A stretch of DNA of 5,292 nt. It comes from Rugosibacter sp. (GTDB lineage Bacteria; Pseudomonadota; Gammaproteobacteria; Burkholderiales; Rhodocyclaceae). Both the position numbers and the translations under genes were made by a program. A model generated the notes under the pieces. The model worked only from the letters and a program-made list of their open reading frames with translations. It was not told where the DNA came from and did not search any database. Shown in pieces: positions 1 through 5,292 of this stretch. The stretch is taken from the NCBI GenBank assembly GCA_030652715.1, contig JAUSQB010000402.1, forward strand, positions 1 to 5,292, read 5' to 3'. How positions within the stretch are numbered: position 1 is the stretch's first letter; each line of letters opens with the position of its first letter.

Positions 1-585
1 GTCGCAGCGCTCACGCCACGAGCTGAAATTGAAGGCGAAATGGGTGATCAATTACCGGGCCTGCAAGCACGGCTGATGTCGCAAGCCTTGCGCAAACTGA
101 CATCCAACATCAAGCGCACCAATACACTGGTCATTTTCATCAACCAGATTCGCATGAAAATCGGTGTCATGTTCGGCAGCCCTGAAACCACCACTGGCGG
201 CAATGCGCTCAAGTTTTACGCCTCGGTGCGAATGGATATCCGGCGCACCGGTGCCATCAAGAAAGGTGACGAGGTCATTGGTAACGAAACCCGCGTCAAA
301 GTAGTCAAGAACAAGGTCGCACCCCCATTTCGCGAAGCGCATTTCGACATTCTCTACGGGGAAGGCATTTCACGCGAAGGTGAAATCGTCGAATTGGGTG
401 TTGAACACAAGATTGTCGAAAAATCTGGCGCCTGGTATGCCTATGGTGGCGAAAAAATCGGTCAAGGAAAAGACAACGCACGGGATTTTCTGCGCGAACG
501 CCCCCAGCTCGCCACTGAGATTGAAAACAAGGTACGCGCGGCCGTGGGTGTTGTCGGCTTGAATACCCCTCCGCCGGCTGAGTAA
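1..585 (+). CDS. recA: RecA recombinase, C-terminal part (5' end lies outside the window)
   Basis: RecA forms ATP-dependent filaments on single-stranded DNA, catalyses homologous strand exchange and stimulates LexA self-cleavage in the SOS response. The frame is open from the first base, and its first residues ([13 protein letters not shown]) match E. coli RecA from about residue 146, so roughly 145 residues including Walker A are missing to the left. The visible 194 codons carry DNA-binding loop L1 ([10 protein letters not shown], residues 11-20 of the fragment), the [12 protein letters not shown] segment with the Gln equivalent to E. coli Gln194, loop L2 ([12 protein letters not shown], about 61-72), and the C-terminal domain with RVKVVKNK and [10 protein letters not shown]. 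By this alignment the full protein would be about 339 residues. The tail after the last helix is short (GLNTPPPAE) and has one acidic residue, unlike the long acidic E. coli tail. recX starts 6 bp after the TAA, with no terminator between them. Identity is very secure. Confidence 0.98.
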   Translation, partial: VAALTPRAEIEGEMGDQLPGLQARLMSQALRKLTSNIKRTNTLVIFINQIRMKIGVMFGSPETTTGGNALKFYASVRMDIRRTGAIKKGDEVIGNETRVKVVKNKVAPPFREAHFDILYGEGISREGEIVELGVEHKIVEKSGAWYAYGGEKIGQGKDNARDFLRERPQLATEIENKVRAAVGVVGLNTPPPAE

Positions 586-591
586 TTCGCT

Positions 592-1059
592 TTGAATGCA
601 CTGCGCAGCCGAGCGATCAGACTTCTCGCTCGGCGCGAACATACCCGTGCCGAACTTGCCAGGAAGTTGGCGGCTTACGGTACAGAGGAAGAAATTAACG
701 CCGTGATTACAGACCTTCAAGCTTGCCACCTACAATCAGATGCCCGGTTTGCAGAAAGCTATGTACGCGCCCAGGCTGCCCGTTTGGGTACATTGCGCTT
801 GCGGCATGACATGCTGACCAAAGGCCTTGACCGCGAATTGGTCGAATCGCATCTGGCCATTGCCGATATGCCAGACGATCTGGCGCGTGCACGCAGCCTC
901 TGGGATAGAAAATTTGCAACAGTGCCCGCCGATGCTAAAGAATGGGCACATCAAGCCCGCTTTCTGCAAGCCCGTGGCTTTGCCAGCGACACGATTCGGC
1001 GTTTGCTTAAAAACCCGTTGGTGAAAGAGGGCCTCCCCCCAGGAGAAGATGACGCATGA
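592..1059 (+). CDS. recX: RecX, regulatory protein of RecA
   Basis: RecX binds in the groove of RecA filaments, blocks their extension and usually damps recombination and coprotease activity. The 155-residue product has the family's usual length and its all-helical make-up of three tandem three-helix units: about residues 6-46 ([20 protein letters not shown], the best conserved part), 48-90 ([18 protein letters not shown], with the typical D-x-RFAE-S motif), and 95-142 (LWDRKF ... [17 protein letters not shown]). The start is TTG. No ATG lies early in this frame, and conservation begins within five residues of this codon, so the rare start is the best choice. There is no clear Shine-Dalgarno sequence in front, so translation is probably weak or coupled to the end of recA 6 bp upstream. 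The tail is acidic (GEDDA) and its stop overlaps the lptB start as ATGA. Position behind recA is the classic arrangement. Identity is secure; the exact start is less so. Confidence 0.93.
   Translation: MNALRSRAIRLLARREHTRAELARKLAAYGTEEEINAVITDLQACHLQSDARFAESYVRAQAARLGTLRLRHDMLTKGLDRELVESHLAIADMPDDLARARSLWDRKFATVPADAKEWAHQARFLQARGFASDTIRRLLKNPLVKEGLPPGEDDA
1041..1048 (+). promoter_or_regulatory. Ribosome binding site of lptB inside the recX 3' end
   Basis: AGGAGAAG is a near-ideal Shine-Dalgarno sequence, 7 nt before the ATG at 1056. It lies within the last codons of recX. It supports 1056 as the lptB start and allows initiation by fresh ribosomes as well as by coupling through the ATGA overlap. 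Confidence 0.8.
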
Positions 1060-1808
1060 CAGCCGTAGCCGCAACCCTGTCAGCGCATAACCTGCGCAAA
1101 AAATATAAATCACGCACCGTCGTGACAGATGTTTCGTTTGAAGTCGCTGCCGGAGAAGTTGTTGGCCTGCTTGGCCCTAACGGTGCAGGAAAAACGACCT
1201 GCTTTTACATGGTCGTCGGTTTGGTTGCCGCCGATGGGGGCGAAATCCGGATTGATAGCAACGAAGGTAAAGAACATAATCGTCTGACCCACATGCCGAT
1301 TCATCAACGCGCACGTCTCGGTCTCTCTTACCTACCGCAAGAAAACTCGGTCTTCAGGAAACTGACTGTGGATGAAAATATCCGCGCGGTGCTTGAACTG
1401 CAGTACCTTGCAGAAGAAGAGATTAATGACCGGCTGCAAGTTTTGCTGGAGGAACTGCATATCACCCATATTCGCAAAAGTCCGGCAATTGCTCTGTCCG
1501 GTGGCGAACGTCGGCGGGTTGAAATAGCGCGAGCGTTGGCTACCCGCCCGCGCTTTATTCTTCTGGATGAGCCCTTTGCCGGCGTTGACCCCATTGCTGT
1601 GGTCGATATTCAGAGCATCATTCGCTTTCTGAAAGAGCGGGATATTGGCGTTTTGATTACCGACCACAACGTCCGTGAAACCCTGGGTATTTGTGATCGT
1701 GCCACCATCATCAACGATGGGCTGGTGTTAGCCGCTGGACATCCTGCCGAGATTGTTGATAATGAAAACGTGCGCCGTATTTATCTCGGTGAGCACTTCA
1801 GAATGTGA
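1056..1808 (+). CDS. lptB: LptB, ATPase of the lipopolysaccharide export ABC transporter
   Basis: LptB is the cytoplasmic nucleotide-binding subunit of LptB2FGC. It hydrolyses ATP to pull LPS from the inner membrane and drive it along LptC-LptA to LptDE; it is essential in most Gram-negative bacteria. All ABC ATPase motifs are present in the 250-residue product: Walker [10 protein letters not shown] (40-48), Q-loop in YLPQE (Gln95), signature LSGGE (147-151), Walker B FILLDEP with Asp171 and catalytic Glu172, D-loop AGVDP, and switch histidine His204 in ITDHNVRET. The [15 protein letters not shown] stretch, [17 protein letters not shown] and the TDHNVRETL region are characteristic of LptB rather than of general branched-chain amino acid ATPases. 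E. coli LptB is 241 residues; the extra length is at the N-terminus and in an insert near residues 68-76. The start overlaps the recX stop by 4 bp, and the TGA overlaps the rpoN start by 1 bp. The usual upstream partners lptC and lptA are not present here. Confidence 0.97.
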   Translation: MTAVAATLSAHNLRKKYKSRTVVTDVSFEVAAGEVVGLLGPNGAGKTTCFYMVVGLVAADGGEIRIDSNEGKEHNRLTHMPIHQRARLGLSYLPQENSVFRKLTVDENIRAVLELQYLAEEEINDRLQVLLEELHITHIRKSPAIALSGGERRRVEIARALATRPRFILLDEPFAGVDPIAVVDIQSIIRFLKERDIGVLITDHNVRETLGICDRATIINDGLVLAAGHPAEIVDNENVRRIYLGEHFRM

Positions 1809-3253
1809 TGAAACAATCACTCCAGCTCAAAGTATCGCAACACCTTGCGTTAACGCCTCAGTTGCAGCAGGCCATTCGCCTACTGCAACTCTCGACACTT
1901 GAGCTCAACGCTGAAATTGATCAAGCCATTCAAGAAAATCCCTTGCTGGAACGTATCGAACACGATCAGCAAAGCTACACTTCATCGCTGGATATTCCCA
2001 CACCATCATCCACAACGTCCGATGTGAATGAAACCATTGAAGAACCTGCGGAATTTTCCAGCCACATCGAAGAAGGCTGGGGTATCGAATTTTCTAGCAG
2101 CACTGGCCCGCGCGACCCCAACGACGATGACGTCGACAGTGGTGAAACACAAACCGCCAGCACCAGCCTGCAAGAGCACCTCAGCACGCAGCTCATGATG
2201 TCCCCGCTGTCTGATCGCGAACGGGTACTCACGGCTTTGCTGATCGAATCATTGAATGACGATGGCTATCTCATGCAGTCACTGGATGATTTGCTGGAAC
2301 TCTTTCCATCGGACGAAACGGATCATGAAACACTGCGCGAAGAACTGGCGGGCGCGTTGCGTCACGTACAGAATTTTGACCCACCTGGCATCGGTGCCCG
2401 TAGCGCGAAAGAATGCCTTGCGCTGCAATTAAACAACTTGCCGTTATCCCCGAAACGCCAGTTGGCGCTAACCATTGTTGAAAGCCATCTGGAACATCTG
2501 GCTGCACGCGATTTCGCCCGCATCACAAAATCCCTGCGTTGTTCAGCAGAGGATTTGCGCATGGCACAGGAACTCATTTGCTCGCTTAACCCACACCCCG
2601 GATCGCAATTTTCCGCACTGGATATACGCTACGTGATCCCCGATGTCACCGTAAAAAAGGTACGCAAAGAGTGGGTGGTAACGCTGAATAACGAGGCCAT
2701 GCCACGGCTGCGTATCAACAAACTCTATGCCGATATTTTACGGGGGGCCGGTAGTGGCGCCAGCAGTTCAGCGGGGCTGGCAACTCAGCTGCAAGAGGCC
2801 AAATGGCTGATTAAAAATGTGCAGCAGCGGTTTGATACCATCCTGCGTGTATCGCAAGCCATCGTCGATCGTCAGCGTGCTTTTTTTGATCATGGTGCCG
2901 TTGCTATGCGCCCGTTAGTGCTGCGCGAAATAGCAGAAGCCGTCAATCTGCATGAATCAACGATTTCCCGAGTGACCACCCAGAAGTATCTGGCGAGCCC
3001 CCGAGGCGTTTATGAGCTTAAATACTTTTTTGGCAGCCATGTCGCCACAGATTCTGGCGGCGCCGCGTCAAGCACCGCAATACGCGCATTGATCAAGCAG
3101 CTGGTCAGTGCCGAGGATGGCAAAAAACCGCTTTCGGATGCACGTATTGCGGATATTCTCGGCGAGCAAGGGATCGTAGTAGCACGCCGTACCGTAGCAA
3201 AGTATCGGGAATTGCTGCACATCCCGCCCGCCAACCTCAGGAAGAGTCTCTGA
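1808..3253 (+). CDS. rpoN: RNA polymerase sigma-54 factor (RpoN)
   Basis: Sigma-54 directs core RNA polymerase to -24/-12 promoters and needs an AAA+ enhancer-binding activator to open them; typical regulons are nitrogen assimilation, motility and other alternative functions. The 481-residue product has the full domain order: Gln/Leu-rich region I (1-48, [20 protein letters not shown] onward) that contacts the activator; acidic, Ser-rich region II (about 50-120); core-binding domain (about 121-310, with the hallmark FDPPGIGARSAKECL at 190-204); the DNA-binding HTH domain (about 367-408, MRPLVLREIAEAVNLHESTI and the following SRVTTQKYLASPRGVYELKY); and the RpoN box ARRTVAKYRE (459-468) that reads the -24 element. 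I chose the ATG at 1808 because the family begins with MKQSLQL. A GTG at 1805 would add one Met and cannot be excluded. The start overlaps the lptB stop as TGATG, indicating coupled translation; a weak GGTGAG lies at 1788-1793. The gene looks intact. Confidence 0.98.
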   Translation: MKQSLQLKVSQHLALTPQLQQAIRLLQLSTLELNAEIDQAIQENPLLERIEHDQQSYTSSLDIPTPSSTTSDVNETIEEPAEFSSHIEEGWGIEFSSSTGPRDPNDDDVDSGETQTASTSLQEHLSTQLMMSPLSDRERVLTALLIESLNDDGYLMQSLDDLLELFPSDETDHETLREELAGALRHVQNFDPPGIGARSAKECLALQLNNLPLSPKRQLALTIVESHLEHLAARDFARITKSLRCSAEDLRMAQELICSLNPHPGSQFSALDIRYVIPDVTVKKVRKEWVVTLNNEAMPRLRINKLYADILRGAGSGASSSAGLATQLQEAKWLIKNVQQRFDTILRVSQAIVDRQRAFFDHGAVAMRPLVLREIAEAVNLHESTISRVTTQKYLASPRGVYELKYFFGSHVATDSGGAASSTAIRALIKQLVSAEDGKKPLSDARIADILGEQGIVVARRTVAKYRELLHIPPANLRKSL

Positions 3254-3266
3254 GTAACCCACTGAC

Positions 3267-3271
3267 AAGGA
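3267..3271 (+). promoter_or_regulatory. Ribosome binding site of hpf
   Basis: AAGGA lies 6 nt before the ATG at 3278, in the 24-bp gap after the rpoN stop. It fixes the hpf start and is among the clearest Shine-Dalgarno sequences of the cluster, consistent with a protein needed in larger amounts than its neighbours. Confidence 0.75.
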
Positions 3272-3277
3272 AATATT

Positions 3278-3598
3278 ATGAACCTCAATCTCACCGGCCA
3301 TCATGTTGAAATTACCCCCGCCTTGCGCGATCACGTCACCTTGAAACTGGAACGGGTAGCCCATCATTTTGATCGTATCACCAGTACGCACGTCATCCTT
3401 TCCGTGGACAAGCTGCAACAGAAAGCCGAAGTGACTCTGCACGTCAAAGGCAAGGATATTTATGCCGATGCAACGGATACGGATTTGTATGTCGCCATTG
3501 ACCAGCTAGCCGAAAAACTGGATCGTCAAATACTTAAACACAAAGAAAAAATCTCTACGCATCACCGCGACAAGCAGCCTGATGTGGATAATTCTTGA
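3278..3598 (+). CDS. hpf: Ribosome hibernation promoting factor, short form (HPF/YhbH family)
   Basis: HPF binds the 30S decoding centre and mRNA channel of idle ribosomes and, in its short form together with RMF in gammaproteobacteria, promotes 100S dimers in stationary phase. The 106-residue product shows the S30AE/YfiA fold signature: MNLNLTGHHVEITPALRDHV at the start (beta1 and alpha1), the paired strands STHVILSVDKLQQKAEVTLH (36-55) and GKDIYADATDTDLYVAID (58-75), and the final helix QLAEKLDRQILKHKEKI (76-92), rich in basic residues that would contact 16S rRNA. It lacks the extra C-terminal dimerisation domain of long HPF (about 180 residues). A polar tail, HHRDKQPDVDNS, makes it about ten residues longer than E. 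coli HPF. Position after rpoN is conserved across Proteobacteria. Whether this organism has RMF cannot be seen here. The stop overlaps a TTGACA sequence that is probably coincidental. Confidence 0.95.
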   Translation: MNLNLTGHHVEITPALRDHVTLKLERVAHHFDRITSTHVILSVDKLQQKAEVTLHVKGKDIYADATDTDLYVAIDQLAEKLDRQILKHKEKISTHHRDKQPDVDNS

Positions 3599-3634
3599 CA
3601 CGCCACGCAATATGCTTTCAGTTGCTGCTAGTGA

Positions 3635-4123
3635 ATGCCAGACAACTTTCCCGCGCAATCCTTCATGAATCGCATTGCTAACCTGTTATCTCCCGACAAT
3701 GTCGTTGCTGCACTTGATGCAAGCAGCAAAAAACGAGTCTTTGAAGACGCCGGTATTCTTTTTGAGAATCATCAAAGTATTGCTCGCAGCGTCGTGTATG
3801 AAGCCCTTTTTGCGCGGGAAAAGCTCGGCTCCACGGGTCTAGGGCAAGGCGTCGCCATCCCGCATGGTCGCATCAAGGGGCTCAAAAAGCCGCTTGGTGC
3901 ATTTTTCCGCCTGGAAGTGCCTGTGCAATTCGAGGCACCCGACGGCAAACCGGTCAACCACATATTTGTGCTGCTTGTGCCTGAAGCCGCCAATGAACAG
4001 CACTTGCAATTGCTATCAGAACTCGCACAAATGTTTTCCGACCGCAGTTTTCGTGAGCAGCTCGCCAGTGCGCCGGATACGGCAACCTTGCACAGCTTGT
4101 TCGCCAATTGGAGCACCAGCTAA
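3635..4123 (+). CDS. ptsN: Nitrogen PTS EIIA component (PtsN, EIIA-Ntr)
   Basis: PtsN is the terminal phosphoryl acceptor of the PTS-Ntr chain (EI-Ntr, HPr/NPr, EIIA-Ntr). It moves no sugar; its phosphorylation state regulates targets such as potassium transport, sensor kinases and metabolic enzymes in other bacteria. The 162-residue product is a PTS EIIA type-2 domain. The active-site histidine is His77 in GVAIPHGRIKG, preceded by the family motif REKLGSTGLGQG (61-72). LLVPEAANEQHLQLLSELAQ (113-132) matches the usual C-terminal half. The start is uncertain: the ATG at 3635 is the longest choice, but family conservation begins at a second ATG at 3665 (MNRIANLLSP), which would give 152 residues with His67 as the active site. 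Neither has a convincing Shine-Dalgarno sequence. The TAA is immediately followed by the hprK TTG with no spacer, which suggests coupled translation and, functionally, a joint PTS regulatory module. Confidence 0.95.
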   Translation: MPDNFPAQSFMNRIANLLSPDNVVAALDASSKKRVFEDAGILFENHQSIARSVVYEALFAREKLGSTGLGQGVAIPHGRIKGLKKPLGAFFRLEVPVQFEAPDGKPVNHIFVLLVPEAANEQHLQLLSELAQMFSDRSFREQLASAPDTATLHSLFANWSTS

Positions 4124-4137
4124 TTGGAACGCCAGCT
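4106..4137 (+). repeat. Imperfect 16-bp tandem duplication at the ptsN/hprK junction
   Basis: Two abutting 16-bp units, AATTGGAGCACCAGCT (4106-4121) and AATTGGAACGCCAGCT (4122-4137), match at 14 of 16 positions. The ptsN stop TAA straddles the unit boundary (T from unit 1, AA from unit 2). The hprK TTG start lies in unit 2, and the GGAG that can serve as its ribosome binding site lies in unit 1. The period is not a multiple of three, so the two units are read in different frames within the two genes. Confidence 0.8.
4110..4113 (+). promoter_or_regulatory. Probable ribosome binding site of hprK
   Basis: GGAG within the last ptsN codons lies 10 nt before the TTG at 4124. It supports TTG as the hprK start, since no nearby in-frame ATG precedes the conserved N-terminal region. 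The spacing is slightly long, so coupling to ptsN termination may also contribute. Confidence 0.5.
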
Positions 4138-5071
4138 CATCGTCTCGCAACTATTTGAGCGCAACCGGGAACGGTTGCAGCTTACGTGGGTAAGCGGCCC
4201 CTTGACGCGGGTCATCTCCGCCAAAGAAGAGTTTGTAGCGCCTGCCGATCTGGTTGGTCACCTGAATCTGATGCATCCGGAACGCATACAGGTCATCGGC
4301 GCGCCAGAGCTAGCCTGGGCCGCACGCCAAGCGCCGGAAAAAGTGAAGCGCCATATGCAAACAATCCATCTGGCGCAACCTCCCGTGTTGATCGTCACCG
4401 ACGGGCTTGACGTTTCTGCGGACATGCAGCGCGACTGCGAACTCTCGGATACACCGCTGCTGAAAACGCCGCTCCCTGCAGCTTATGTGATCGACACGCT
4501 ACGCCATTTCGTTTCCCGCCAACTGGCAGAAACAATTGCCCTGCATGGCGTGCTGATGGATGTTTTGGGCATGGGCGTTCTAATCACTGGCGATTCTGGC
4601 GCCGGCAAGAGTGAGCTCGCGCTGGAGCTCATCTCGCGAGGTCACGGCCTGGTCGCCGACGATGTTGTGGATGTGTCCCGCATCGGACTAGATGTACTGG
4701 AAGGCCGCTGTCCTGATCTGCTGCGCGATTTTCTCGAAGTTCGCGGGCTAGGTTTGATTAATATCCGAACGGTTTTTGGCGAAACCGCCTGCCGCCGCAA
4801 AATTCGCCTGAAACTCATTGTACATTTGCAAAAACCTGCCCGAGGCGTACCCGAAGCAGCCCGCCTGCCGCTTGATGCACAGAATGAAACCATTTTGGGT
4901 ATGCCAGTGCGTCGCGTTACCCTGCCTATCGCTGCCGGACGCAACCTGGCCGTGTTACTCGAAGCTGCCGTGCGCGTCACCATTCTCGGTTTACGCGGGA
5001 TTAACAGTATGCAGGAGTTTCTCGACCGCCAGGAAAATGCACTGAATTCCGAAAGCGGGCAAATCAACTAA
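4124..5071 (+). CDS. hprK: HPr kinase/phosphorylase (HprK)
   Basis: HprK is a bifunctional enzyme that phosphorylates HPr on its regulatory serine with ATP or pyrophosphate and removes that phosphate by phosphorolysis. In proteobacteria it belongs to regulatory, often incomplete PTS chains and not to classic carbon catabolite repression. The 315-residue product has the N-terminal HprK domain (about 1-128, from LIVSQLFERNRERLQLTWVS) and the C-terminal P-loop kinase domain (about 130-305). Catalytic elements are His141 in LHGVLMDV, Walker A GDSGAGKS (156-163) followed by Glu164, the VADDVV acidic pair Asp179/Asp180, the family signature LEVRGLGLINI (204-214), and the C-terminal VTLPIAAGRNLAVLLEAAVR region (265-284) needed for phosphorylase activity. 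All expected residues are present, so it should be active. The start is TTG directly after the ptsN stop, and conservation begins about five residues later, so it fits. hpr and ptsI are not in the window, nor is rapZ, which often follows hprK in this lineage. Confidence 0.97.
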   Translation: MERQLIVSQLFERNRERLQLTWVSGPLTRVISAKEEFVAPADLVGHLNLMHPERIQVIGAPELAWAARQAPEKVKRHMQTIHLAQPPVLIVTDGLDVSADMQRDCELSDTPLLKTPLPAAYVIDTLRHFVSRQLAETIALHGVLMDVLGMGVLITGDSGAGKSELALELISRGHGLVADDVVDVSRIGLDVLEGRCPDLLRDFLEVRGLGLINIRTVFGETACRRKIRLKLIVHLQKPARGVPEAARLPLDAQNETILGMPVRRVTLPIAAGRNLAVLLEAAVRVTILGLRGINSMQEFLDRQENALNSESGQIN

Positions 5072-5265
5072 GACCCTTCTCATGTAATGGTATTTCTGCT
5101 GTTAGCAAAGATGTTTCGCTAACGGCCCAAACCACTACACACAGCCCCCTCCGAACACAGGCTCAAACAAGCTACTCCGTCAAAGTAACAGAGGAGCACA
5201 ACGTACACTGCGTCAGCCAAATCAAACCATTCCGATCAGCGCTTTTTGCCGGGCAAACACATTAA
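5072..5265. other. Intergenic region after hprK with no recognisable gene
   Basis: All frames on both strands are closed or lack a plausible start with a ribosome binding site. No tRNA-like or rRNA-like sequence is visible. The stretch is locally poorer in GC than the genes. It contains a 9-bp hairpin at 5101-5123 and a short imperfect one at 5175-5193 (CTCCGT/ACAGAG, fully paired with one G-U only in - strand RNA). If the right-edge fragment is a real convergent gene, this is the space between two converging 3' ends. Confidence 0.6.
5101..5123. terminator. Possible terminator hairpin after hprK (no U-tract)
   Basis: GTTAGC (5101-5106) pairs perfectly with GCTAAC (5118-5123). The stem can extend by AAA/TTT (5107-5109 with 5114-5116) across one bulged C at 5117, leaving a 4-nt loop: about 9 bp in total. 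It lies 29 bp after the hprK stop, a suitable position for the end of the operon. No run of T follows on either strand and the stem is only moderately GC-rich, so it is not a standard intrinsic terminator; it could instead protect mRNA 3' ends after Rho-dependent termination. Confidence 0.35.
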
Positions 5266-5292
5266 TCAAAACTGCACTTCAAACTTGAATCC
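5266..5292 (-). CDS. Possible C-terminus of a convergent outer-membrane beta-barrel protein (partial)
   Basis: Reading the - strand from the right edge, one frame gives GFKFEVQF followed by TGA. A terminal Phe preceded by alternating hydrophobic residues (F at -1, V at -3, F at -5, F at -7) is the BAM-recognition pattern of the last strand of outer-membrane beta-barrels such as porins. Only eight residues are visible, so this is inference from pattern and could be chance. The other two - strand frames close within 14 bases or at a TAA nearby. No family can be named. Confidence 0.3.
   Translation of the reverse strand, partial: GFKFEVQF

Noticed and set aside
52..342. Long open frames on the - strand opposite recA, recX, rpoN, ptsN and hprK
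   Set aside because: They lie antisense to well-conserved genes, lack ribosome binding sites and have products without recognisable domains; they are by-products of the codon pattern on the + strand.
731..736. TACAAT inside recX as a -10 element driving lptB-rpoN
   Set aside because: It matches the -10 consensus at five of six positions, but nothing like TTGACA lies 16-18 bp upstream. A second pair, TTGCAA (914-919) and TAAAGA (936-941), matches only four and three positions.
2561..2584. Sigma-54-like TGGCAC...TTGCT within rpoN, suggesting autoregulation
   Set aside because: The gap between TGGCAC and TTGC is 10 bp where 5 is required, and the site is deep inside the rpoN coding sequence with no gene start nearby.
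2881..2887. Run of seven T in rpoN as a programmed slippage site or sequencing frameshift
   Set aside because: The frame is open and conserved on both sides (RAFFDHGAVAMRPL), so it simply encodes two Phe codons after Ala.
3595..3634. TTGACA at 3595-3600 as the -35 element of a ptsN promoter
   Set aside because: The hexamer is perfect, but at 16-18 bp spacing the sequence (TTCAGT, TCAGTT, CAGTTG) does not resemble TATAAT, and TATGCT at 3611 is only 10 bp away. It overlaps the hpf stop codon and is probably coincidental.
5241..5258. TTTGC/GCAAA inverted repeat near the right edge as a terminator
   Set aside because: The stem is only five base pairs with a 3-nt loop, and the T-run lies on the wrong side for a + strand terminator; on the - strand no T-run follows.
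5191..5285. GAGGAG (5191-5196) as ribosome binding site of a small + strand gene starting at CTG 5208
   Set aside because: The spacing of 11 nt is long, CTG is a very rare start, and the 26-residue product resembles nothing known and shows no protein-like pattern.
1..5292. CRISPR array, insertion sequence, tRNA, rRNA or phage attachment site
   Set aside because: No spaced direct repeats, transposase motifs, cloverleaf or conserved rRNA segments were seen; nearly the whole window is core coding sequence.

Overview
The window reads as a chromosomal core-gene block from a Gram-negative proteobacterium, most probably a betaproteobacterium. The main reason is the order rpoN-hpf-ptsN-hprK. In enterobacteria the rpoN cluster continues with rapZ and npr and has no hprK, whereas an HPr kinase/phosphorylase next to ptsN is typical of Betaproteobacteria such as Neisseria and Burkholderia. 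LptB shows that the cell builds a lipopolysaccharide outer membrane. Base composition is moderate, about 50-55% GC by eye. I cannot name a genus from the sequence.

Layout, all on the + strand until the last ~220 bases: the 3' part of recA (1-585), recX (592-1059), lptB (1056-1808), rpoN (1808-3253), hpf (3278-3598), ptsN (3635-4123) and hprK (4124-5071). Spacing is extremely tight: 6 bp between recA and recX, a 4-bp ATGA overlap between recX and lptB, a 1-bp TGATG overlap between lptB and rpoN, then gaps of 24, 36 and 0 bp. I see no terminator between any of these genes, so they look like one transcription unit. After hprK comes a gene-poor stretch (5072-5265) with one moderate hairpin. The last 27 bases may hold the C-terminus of a convergent outer-membrane beta-barrel gene on the - strand.

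Two functional modules are joined here. recA/recX is the recombinational repair module: RecA is the recombinase and SOS coprotease, and RecX modulates its filaments. lptB-rpoN-hpf-ptsN-hprK is the 3' part of a widespread conserved cluster: the ATPase of LPS export, sigma-54, a ribosome hibernation factor, the EIIA of the nitrogen PTS, and the kinase/phosphorylase that modifies HPr. In the usual arrangement lptC and lptA lie directly upstream of lptB. Here recX takes that place and is translationally coupled to lptB.

Nothing in the window is an undescribed system as such. The points worth a second look are the recX-lptB junction with possible SOS read-through into an essential LPS gene and sigma-54, a 16-bp imperfect tandem duplication that forms the ptsN stop/hprK start junction, the short non-acidic RecA tail, the absence of rapZ after hprK, and the possible beta-barrel C-terminus at the right edge.
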